7,035 nt of DNA from Verrucomicrobiota bacterium (GTDB lineage Bacteria > Verrucomicrobiota > Verrucomicrobiia > Limisphaerales > UBA11320), in contig VHDG01000204.1 of assembly GCA_016871475.1 (NCBI GenBank), forward strand, positions 1 to 7,035, in the 5' to 3' direction. The position numbers and the translations under genes were made by a program. The notes under the pieces are model-generated. The model saw only the letters and a program-made list of their open reading frames with translations. It had not been told where the DNA came from and did no database searches. Positions 1-4,796 of the stretch are shown piece after piece (the first letter of the stretch is position 1; each line of letters opens with the position of its first letter).

Positions 1-649
1 CGACACAGGCAGTTATCCCTGCGATCGCGATCTTTCGATGAGATGCCCACAATCCCACAATGAATGGCAGGCACACAGCCCCCACGGTGCCGGCGAGGAT
101 GGGATGTGCGAATGGGCCTTGAGCGCGGAGCTTCCCGTTTCGTTCGACGACCTCGGGTGGAACTCCGCCCAACAGGGCGAAAGCATTCCTCCCTGTGGCT
201 TTCTCGGAGAGCATCTCAGCCGCCACCGGTATCAAAACGATGGCCGCCATGACGGCCACCCTCACTGCGTCTTCCTGCGACTTGATGAAGCTTCTGAACA
301 GGAAATACACACCCAACGCGTTAAAAGTCACCCCCATCCTGAAAATCAAAGCTTCCCTGGGTTCGGCGTGGAAGTAACTGCTGAAGAGAGTCCATACCGC
401 CCACGCGATTGCAATCCGGTCCATCGTATTGAAGCCAATCGAAGTAAACTCTCCCCGGATCAACAGCCGCGCCGCCCCCGCGAGTATCAACAAACGGATC
501 ACCGTGAAGTTGAAAGGGCCCAGTGCGATTCCCTGCCCAAGGGTCATGTAGCAGATACCGATGAGAAAGGGCAGGGGAGCCCACCGGCGTGGCAAGGCCA
601 GGATCAGAATCGCGCTAACTATCGCGAAGATGGCTGCAAATCCACTCAT
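1..649 (-). CDS. O-antigen ligase/polymerase-like membrane protein, N-terminal part
   Basis: The reading frame from ATG at 649 runs 216 codons to the left edge without a stop, so only the N-terminal part is present. The start is well bounded: the codon just before the ATG is an in-frame TGA. The translation is strongly hydrophobic, with probable membrane segments near residues 2-19, 25-43, 48-64, 78-92, 106-121, 130-146 and 184-202. The stretch at residues 172-186 (GKLRAQGPFAHPILA) matches the R-x-x-G-P/T-F-x-H-P-x-x-x-G signature of the Wzy/WaaL O-antigen ligase superfamily. Such proteins sit in the inner membrane and polymerise lipid-linked repeat units or transfer finished glycan to lipid A or protein. 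Ligase, polymerase and O-glycosylation ligase cannot be told apart, because the large periplasmic loop and the C-terminus lie outside the window. It starts 26 bases after the asparagine-synthase remnant, which fits one operon. No clear Shine-Dalgarno sequence is visible. Confidence 0.85.
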   Translation of the reverse strand, partial: MSGFAAIFAIVSAILILALPRRWAPLPFLIGICYMTLGQGIALGPFNFTVIRLLILAGAARLLIRGEFTSIGFNTMDRIAIAWAVWTLFSSYFHAEPREALIFRMGVTFNALGVYFLFRSFIKSQEDAVRVAVMAAIVLIPVAAEMLSEKATGRNAFALLGGVPPEVVERNGKLRAQGPFAHPILAGTVGAVCLPFIVGLWASHRKIAIAGITACV

Positions 650-675
650 TCAAGAAAAGCTCAAGCGTTGAGATC

Positions 676-1161
676 TCACCCGGCCGCGCGCAGTTTCCCC
701 TCCTTGTTCTCGTCTCCGAGACTCAACAGGGGGTTGTTCAGGAACTCCTTTTCCCAGAGTGATAAGACCCAAAGGCCGAACAGCTCCTTATCGCAGCTGG
801 TATCGGTCTCGGTGGATTTCAGAAAACTTTCAACCGCACTTCGTTTCATGTGGGTGTGAAGCAATCCAGAGCTGTCGAGAATGTCCGACCACACCCGTTC
901 CTTGAGTTCGTGCCGCATCCAGCGCCCATAGGGGACAGGGAAACCTGTCTTCTTGCGGTTCAGGATTTCTGCCGGAACGCACTCGGACAGGGCGGCTTTG
1001 AGCGCCCGTTTCAGTTGTCCTCCCTTGACCTTCAGTTCGGGGTGCAACCCCGCTTCAAACTCCAGCACCTTGTGGAACACAGATGGACAACGTAACTCCA
1101 TAGCGATCTGCGTGATGGGGCTTCCGAACTCCGCCCAAAATTGTCTTGTGATGCCAAACAT
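676..1161 (-). pseudogene. Asparagine synthase (AsnB-type), C-terminal remnant
   Basis: This open frame of 161 codons corresponds only to the end of an AsnB-type glutamine-hydrolysing asparagine synthase, which is normally about 600-650 residues. The recognisable parts are IAMELRCPSVFHKVLEF (19-35), equivalent to the usual SMAxSLExRxPFLDxxLVEF, then ELKVKGGQLKRALK (42-55), VPAEILNRKKTGFPVP (62-77) and GRWMRHEL (79-86). The N-terminal glutaminase domain with its catalytic Cys and the SGGxDS ATP-binding loop are absent, and the Asp of PFLD is replaced. It therefore should not make asparagine or amidate sugars by itself. Full-length relatives are common in exopolysaccharide clusters. No other upstream frame carries the missing part: the sequence before it is the end of the GT2 gene, whose stop lies 10 bases upstream. 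The ATG has no evident ribosome binding site. Most likely it is a 5'-truncated gene left by a deletion. It could still be translated, because the frame is intact. Confidence 0.75.
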
Positions 1162-1171
1162 GTCGGATGGA

Positions 1172-2152
1172 TCAGCTGAACGAGCGGATGAGCCTAGATT
1201 CCATCCCAGCAGACCAAGACAAAACGGCTTTCCACTTCTTCAAGGATCTTAGGCGTTCTGTACGGATTGGGTCCGGACTCCACCAGGAGGAGCCTGCCAG
1301 CAGGCAGACGCGTAATGCAGCAGACACGGCCATGAGGATGCGATAGCCGGCTGCAGCGAACGAACCTTGGTGCCTGTGAATGAAGAGGTGTACCGATTGT
1401 CGGAGAAGGACGGCGGAAATCTTGCTAAAGCTTCCGGTGGAGCTGCCACCACCGTGATGAACGATTTCGGAAGCTGGTACGTGGTAGTTCCGGAGTCCCA
1501 GCTTTTTTACTTTGGCGCAGAGGTCCATGTCCTCCCCGTACATGAAATACTCGGGGCTGAAACCTCCGATCCGGCGAAACACTTCGGTTCGGAGTAGCAT
1601 GCAGGCTCCACTCACCGCCTGCACTTCCACCGGAGTTCGGGATGTAAAGGCTCTCTGTGTGTCCCAGAGCTTTGCCCCGGGAAGTCTTAGACGAAGCCAG
1701 TCCGAGTCCAGAGCCTGATTGATGGGCGTCGGGAACGCTTGAACGCAGCTTGTCTGGAGACTGCCATCCGTGTTCAAGAGCTTCGGCCCCAGAATTCCCG
1801 CATCGGGGCATTGTTCCATGGCACCCGCTAGGGTTTGCAGAGAGCCCGGTCTGAGCACAGTATCCGGATTGAGCAGCAATAGCCAATCCCCGGTGGCTGA
1901 CTTCGCTCCGAGATTGTTACACTTTCCGAAGCCCAAGTTTTGTTCGCTTTGGATGAATATTGTGTCCGGGAATTCGGCCAGCAACATCTCTCGGCAGCCA
2001 TCGAACGAGGCACCATCCACGACGATGACCTCCTTCACTAGTTCCATCGCATGCTCATGCAAAGAGCGCAGACTCGCTCGCACATAATCCTTCGACTTCC
2101 AGTTGACGATAAGGACAGTGACGCTGCGCGGTGACAGGTGGAGAGGGTTCAT
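1172..2152 (-). CDS. Family 2 glycosyltransferase, rhamnosyltransferase (WbbL)-like
   Basis: The 326-residue product is a cytoplasmic, membrane-associated GT2 (GT-A fold) enzyme that moves a sugar from a nucleotide donor to a growing lipid-linked glycan. Motifs from the chosen start are: TVLIVNWKS (12-20), IVVDGASFDG (43-52), NLGFGKCNN (72-80), LNPDT (94-98, the metal/nucleotide-binding position), SGACMLLRTEVF (181-192), GGFSPEYFMYGEDMDLC (196-212) and VHHGGGSS (231-238). This pattern is typical of the rhamnosyltransferase-like group, but donor and acceptor cannot be read from it. The C-terminus has one hydrophobic stretch (about 264-287) and the basic, Trp-containing tail usual for the group, so it looks complete. 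The usual VDN-S motif reads VDG-S. I chose ATG 2152 because the protein then begins just before the first beta strand. A TTG at 2176, preceded by GGAAAG, is a possible alternative adding eight residues. The asparagine-synthase remnant follows after 10 bases. Confidence 0.9.
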   Translation of the reverse strand: MNPLHLSPRSVTVLIVNWKSKDYVRASLRSLHEHAMELVKEVIVVDGASFDGCREMLLAEFPDTIFIQSEQNLGFGKCNNLGAKSATGDWLLLLNPDTVLRPGSLQTLAGAMEQCPDAGILGPKLLNTDGSLQTSCVQAFPTPINQALDSDWLRLRLPGAKLWDTQRAFTSRTPVEVQAVSGACMLLRTEVFRRIGGFSPEYFMYGEDMDLCAKVKKLGLRNYHVPASEIVHHGGGSSTGSFSKISAVLLRQSVHLFIHRHQGSFAAAGYRILMAVSAALRVCLLAGSSWWSPDPIRTERLRSLKKWKAVLSWSAGMESRLIRSFS

Positions 2153-2176
2153 ACGACGTGTGAACGGGGTATGCAA

Positions 2177-2392
2177 TCACTCAGCTTTCCAGCGATCTGA
2201 GAGTGCTGGGCTGCTTTCCGGAAAAGCACAAACTCTCCATTTTCTCTGAAATCGGTCCCCGCAAGCGAAGCAGTGCGGTCGACCGAATTAGCCTCTTTCG
2301 AGGTGCGCCTCTGGCCCTGAAGGATGGTTCTCCTGGTGGCTGGTTCGGTTAGGATCGGACTCTTGGGTGAAGGAATCATGATGTGGGTTGTA
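2177..2392 (-). other. Spacer between two GT2 genes
   Basis: About 216-240 bases separate the stop of one GT2 gene from the start of the next, which is long compared with the tight spacing elsewhere in the cluster. A 76-codon minus-strand frame (2379-2149) begins 13 bases after the upstream stop and overlaps the next gene's start. Its composition is polar with no motif and no ribosome binding site, so I do not call it a gene. The only structured element I see is the palindrome at 2212-2228. I could not pick out a convincing promoter or a T-tailed terminator. Confidence 0.5.
2212..2228. repeat. Near-perfect 16-bp palindrome upstream of a GT2 gene
   Basis: The plus strand reads TGCTTTCCGGAAAAGCA. 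This would be a perfect 16-base palindrome (TGCTTTCCGGAAAGCA) but for one extra A. It lies about 60 bases upstream of the ATG at 2152, or 36 upstream of the alternative TTG at 2176. The position would suit a regulator-binding site or a small hairpin in the leader. No function is shown by the sequence itself, and a single palindrome of this size can arise by chance. Confidence 0.35.
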
Positions 2393-3289
2393 TTAGAAGG
2401 GCCAGCATCTGCTGATTGTATGGTGGATTCGATTGATCTGCTCTGCTCTCAGAAATGTCAGGAAATCCTCAGGAATGTATCTCTGCCTTCGCTTAAGAGC
2501 CGAGGTCAGGTAGCCAAGCATCCACACTGCAGCCCCGACGATGTAAGGCCTATTCTTGATGCGACCGAGACACTTCAGACTCTCGTACAGGGGATGATAG
2601 CCCAATGCGTAGTCTCTCACCCCGAATTGCCATGTTCGTTTGACCATACCCCCGTGAGCGACATTACGAGGCTTGAGGTGATCAACGATGTAATCAGTCA
2701 GCAGGCATGTCTCGAATCCCGCCATCCGGGCCTTTGCACATGTTATGGCGTCCCAACCTCCTTCCGGTATCGCAATCAACGGCAGGACCGCCTCGAAGCA
2801 CGCTCTCTTAAAGAACTGCGAGGCTCCTGGCACGTCCTGCCTGTTGGTAGGAAGCTGATCTTTAGAATCGCCAACGTCCACTACCATTCCGCCGACGAGT
2901 CCTGAGCGAGGATGGTTCTCCAAGTGCTGAATGATAGCTTGAAAGTAGTTGGATTCGAATCTCAGGTCCGCATCTATGAGCCCCACATAGTCATAGTCCT
3001 TTGCCCTGCAGGCACTGATCCCAGTATCTATTGCATGCACCACTGCTGCAAAATCTCTCTCAGACCGGCATGGTTTGGCAACAAGCTGAATCCAAGAGTA
3101 TTTCTCGGCGAACTCTTGAACGATGGTTCGAGTCCGGTCCGTCGACCCGTCATCGACGATAACCCACTCCAAGGGCCGAAGGCTTTGGGATACCACAGAA
3201 GCCAAAGTTTGGCCTATCAGCGCTTCCTCGTTCTTGGCGGCAGTGATTAATATGAGTTTTTGAGGCGATGCGTGGCTATTGGATCTCAT
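2393..3289 (-). CDS. Family 2 glycosyltransferase (exopolysaccharide type)
   Basis: The 298-residue product is a GT-A fold transferase. From ATG 3289: the first strand and N-terminal motif is KLILITAAKNEEALIGQTL (11-29), the nucleotide-binding motif VIVDDGSTD is at 43-51, the DxD motif (DAD) at 106-108, the acceptor-side stretch EGGWD at 176-180, TDYIVDHLKPR at 198-208, and the late motif GVRDYALGYHPLYESLKC at 223-240. This last block, followed by RPYIVGAAVWMLGYL (248-262), is typical of exopolysaccharide-cluster GT2 enzymes and is probably a membrane-contacting helix. The frame extends to TTG 3310, but an AAGGAGG sequence five bases before ATG 3289 fixes the start there. All core residues are present, so it should be active, but its sugar and acceptor are not predictable. 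Upstream lies the palindrome-rich stretch; the next GT2 gene starts some 240 bases downstream. Confidence 0.92.
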   Translation of the reverse strand: MRSNSHASPQKLILITAAKNEEALIGQTLASVVSQSLRPLEWVIVDDGSTDRTRTIVQEFAEKYSWIQLVAKPCRSERDFAAVVHAIDTGISACRAKDYDYVGLIDADLRFESNYFQAIIQHLENHPRSGLVGGMVVDVGDSKDQLPTNRQDVPGASQFFKRACFEAVLPLIAIPEGGWDAITCAKARMAGFETCLLTDYIVDHLKPRNVAHGGMVKRTWQFGVRDYALGYHPLYESLKCLGRIKNRPYIVGAAVWMLGYLTSALKRRQRYIPEDFLTFLRAEQINRIHHTISRCWPF

Positions 3290-3608
3290 AAAGGCCTCCT
3301 TCAAGATCAATGAATCTTACCAGTGGAGGCGACTGCCTTGGGAATGGCCAAGGCATGCCACTGGCTGATATGTCAGCGGCCTTGTATTTAAGATTGTGCC
3401 GCGACAGAAAACAGTCGGTCGAGCTGGGTTCAAATCGCGATGACACCAGCTCGGGCGAGACGGTTGGCTTGATTCTCCTGAGTTCCCGCTTCGTTCGGCA
3501 GGCTTCCATGGGTGGGGCATCCAGTTCGTCGTGAACTGCCCACGCCGCTCCAGGTGCCCATGGGCATGCGCGTTGCCGAATCCGATCATTGCAGAACTGG
3601 CTCGTCAT
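3276..3608 (-). CDS. Doubtful 110-codon ORF across the palindrome-rich spacer
   Basis: This frame starts with an ATG that overlaps the stop of the preceding 53-codon frame by four bases (ATGA). It ends 14 bases inside the following GT2 gene. Such overlaps are what translationally coupled operon genes show, and codons such as GTC TCG CCC GAG CTG GTG look coding. Against it, the product has no recognisable domain, signal peptide or membrane segment, and is rich in Arg, Pro, Ser and Cys. A second minus frame (3589-3317) and a plus frame (3310-3534) are open over the same bases, and the DNA is full of inverted repeats. I consider it more likely a by-product of a low-stop repeat-like sequence than a gene. 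Confidence 0.2.
   Translation of the reverse strand: MTSQFCNDRIRQRACPWAPGAAWAVHDELDAPPMEACRTKRELRRIKPTVSPELVSSRFEPSSTDCFLSRHNLKYKAADISASGMPWPFPRQSPPLVRFIDLEGGLYEIQ
3295..3301 (-). promoter_or_regulatory. Strong ribosome binding site for the GT2 gene starting at 3289
   Basis: On the minus strand AAGGAGG is followed by CCTTT and then ATG. This is a full match to the anti-Shine-Dalgarno core with five-base spacing. It decides the start at 3289 over the upstream TTG at 3310, and it is the only clear Shine-Dalgarno site seen in the cluster. Confidence 0.85.
3334..3566. repeat. Cluster of inverted repeats in a non-coding stretch
   Basis: Five inverted repeats lie within 233 bases. At 3334-3355, TGCCTTGG and CCAAGGCA flank a six-base loop. 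At 3364-3377, GCTGA and TCAGC flank TATG. At 3420-3453, CGAGCTGG and CCAGCTCG flank 18 bases. At 3512-3543, AGTTC and GAACT flank five bases, and the stem is extended by GTGG(G)GC against GCCCAC with a small bulge. At 3555-3566 there is the perfect palindrome TGCCCATGGGCA. None has a following T run, so they are not obvious terminators. The density suggests either a dispersed palindromic repeat unit or a structured leader RNA of the downstream GT2 gene; the sequence alone does not decide. Confidence 0.4.
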
Positions 3609-3766
3609 GAAGTGCTCCCAAAGGGGTTCATTGTTGTCTGGCTTGATGCACTCTTCTCTAAGCCTTCTGGGTGCTTGGCTTCATCACGCACCGGCGAGAC
3701 GATGACGTAACGTTTGGCAACCGGCGGTGATCCGGGGCAGGGGTCTGAGGGTAATGGAGCAGTCAT
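3605..3766 (-). pseudogene. GT2 glycosyltransferase N-terminal remnant (53 codons)
   Basis: Nine bases after the deacetylase stop, an ATG at 3766 opens a 53-codon frame. After a Pro-rich start it reads KRYVIVSPVRDEAK (residues 18-31), which is the first strand and loop of many GT2 enzymes (pattern YVIISPVRDE). It continues to LEKSASSQTTMNP (36-48), where intact relatives have a helix ending in S-V-x-x-Q-T-x-x-P before the VIVDDGSTD motif. The frame then stops, and no minus frame downstream of it restores a DDGSTD or DxD motif before the next gene. The intact GT2 gene to the left begins with an equivalent segment, so this is not simply its missing N-terminus. It is best read as a truncated GT2 gene. 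A real small protein is less likely. Spacing after the deacetylase suggests it was once the next gene in the operon. Confidence 0.55.
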
Positions 3767-3775
3767 GAGATCACT

Positions 3776-4645
3776 CTAGTTGGACCGAGCAGGGGTGGAG
3801 GAGGGCATGGAGCTTCGAAGTCTCTTCCACAGTGTTTGATGAGTCCCCAGCCAGTCGTAGGCTCCCGCGAGTTTCGCAGAGAGCAGAGGCAGATCATCGC
3901 TCGAGTTGGCGGGCAGGCGAGGCATGACCAATGGACGATCGCCACGCTTCACCCGCCCCAGCCGGGTGGTGACGCCGGACGTGTATCCGATTGCCGAGAG
4001 CCTCTGTTCCAGGCCCTCGACGTAGTCACGTCGCACATGAGGGAAGGCATATGGATGACAGAATTCATCCACGGTTTCGTTTAGCTCCGTCTGCATGGCA
4101 TCCCTGGATTCCCGCAGTTCCGATTCAATTTCCGTCCATGACAGCGTGGGAAGCTCGGGATGGCTGGCAGTATGGGAGCCGAATGAGATGCCCTTTCGAC
4201 GCAGGTCTCTCACTTCATCCCAGGTCAGGCATGGCTTTCCTTTGAACGAGAGAGTCTGTTTCCCAATGAACCGGGTCGGGAGGAACATGGATGCCGTGAA
4301 GCCGTGGATCTGCAGCGCGGGCCACGCGTATTCCAGAAAGTCTTTGAACCCATCGTCAAAGGTGATCACGACCGCCGGCTTATCCGAGGCAGGCGTCTCG
4401 CCTGTGGCCAAAGCTGCGGCCTCTTTTAGCCCTACGGTCGTGAACCCCTGTTCCTTCAGGAGTCGGAGGTGATTGGCAAAGAGTTCCGGAGGGGTATTGA
4501 GTTTGAAATAGTGTCCCAGATGGGGCTCTGGTTCCGCCGAGATACTGTGATACATCAGGATAGGCAGCCGCCCTCGCGAGGGAACAAGCCCCAGGCGGAT
4601 GGCGGGAAGCATCAAATTCACAGAAATCAGCCGGTCCATCCTCAT
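3776..4645 (-). CDS. Polysaccharide deacetylase (CE4/NodB family)
   Basis: The 289-residue product is a metal-dependent CE4 deacetylase that would remove N- or O-acetyl groups from a surface glycan. From ATG 4645: PILMYHSIS (28-36), a family lead-in; TFDDG at 95-99 with the catalytic base and metal Asp; SHTASH at 157-162 supplying the HxxxH metal ligands; FCHPYAF at 195-201, equivalent to the RxxYPY region; and MPRLPAN at 241-247. All catalytic motifs appear intact. No signal peptide is obvious, although the short hydrophobic and basic N-terminus (about 6-22) could associate with the membrane. The frame extends to a TTG at 4735, but that adds 30 Cys-rich residues without family resemblance. 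ATG 4645 overlaps an upstream small ORF's stop (TGATG), and ATG 4639 two codons on is also possible. It follows the GT4 fusion gene and probably acts on the same glycan. Confidence 0.88.
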   Translation of the reverse strand: MRMDRLISVNLMLPAIRLGLVPSRGRLPILMYHSISAEPEPHLGHYFKLNTPPELFANHLRLLKEQGFTTVGLKEAAALATGETPASDKPAVVITFDDGFKDFLEYAWPALQIHGFTASMFLPTRFIGKQTLSFKGKPCLTWDEVRDLRRKGISFGSHTASHPELPTLSWTEIESELRESRDAMQTELNETVDEFCHPYAFPHVRRDYVEGLEQRLSAIGYTSGVTTRLGRVKRGDRPLVMPRLPANSSDDLPLLSAKLAGAYDWLGTHQTLWKRLRSSMPSSTPARSN

Positions 4646-4788
4646 CAAGCCGGGGCTTCTGCATCTGCAAAATCCTGTAAACACGCAGCCTGCAAAGCCC
4701 GAGGCTCCAGCACATTCATCGGAAGAGAAGCGCAACCCCTTGAGGCAGCTTGCACATCCGCGGGGTTGAGTGCCACGCAGGTCGTCAT
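4645..4788 (-). CDS. Possible 47-codon small ORF coupled to the deacetylase gene
   Basis: Eight bases after the stop of the GT4 fusion gene, an ATG at 4788 opens 47 codons. The frame ends in TGA whose last base is the first base of the deacetylase ATG (TGATG). The predicted product is rich in Ala, Leu and Cys, with no recognised domain, signal or membrane segment. A weak purine run (TGGGA) precedes its start. The tight junctions on both sides fit translational coupling, a short leader peptide, or simple chance in a 151-base spacer. I do not recognise it and assign no function. Confidence 0.3.
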   Translation of the reverse strand: MTTCVALNPADVQAASRGCASLPMNVLEPRALQAACLQDFADAEAPA

Positions 4789-4796
4789 TCCCAGGA

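Noticed and set aside
38..859. Long plus-strand frame of 273 codons
   Set aside because: It lies antisense to the O-antigen ligase-like gene and the asparagine-synthase remnant, both of which show family motifs. Its translation is low in hydrophobic residues and motif-free, as expected of a shadow frame.
2149..2379. Minus-strand 76-codon frame in the GT2 spacer
   Set aside because: Its polar, motif-free product, lack of a ribosome binding site and overlap with the downstream gene's start make it a likely chance frame.
2324..2905. Plus-strand frame of 193 codons
   Set aside because: It is antisense to the GT2 gene that has the DDGSTD and DAD motifs and a strong ribosome binding site; the plus frame has no domain.
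3334..3355. Hairpin as a rho-independent terminator for the upstream genes
   Set aside because: There is no T run after the stem on either strand.
3418..3455. GGTTCAAATC resembling a tRNA T-loop
   Set aside because: The flanking five bases do not pair as a T stem, and no anticodon arm or acceptor stem can be built around it.
4646..4735. TTG 4735 as the deacetylase start
   Set aside because: The added 30 residues are Cys-rich with no family resemblance, and its purine run is too close to the TTG to act as a ribosome binding site.
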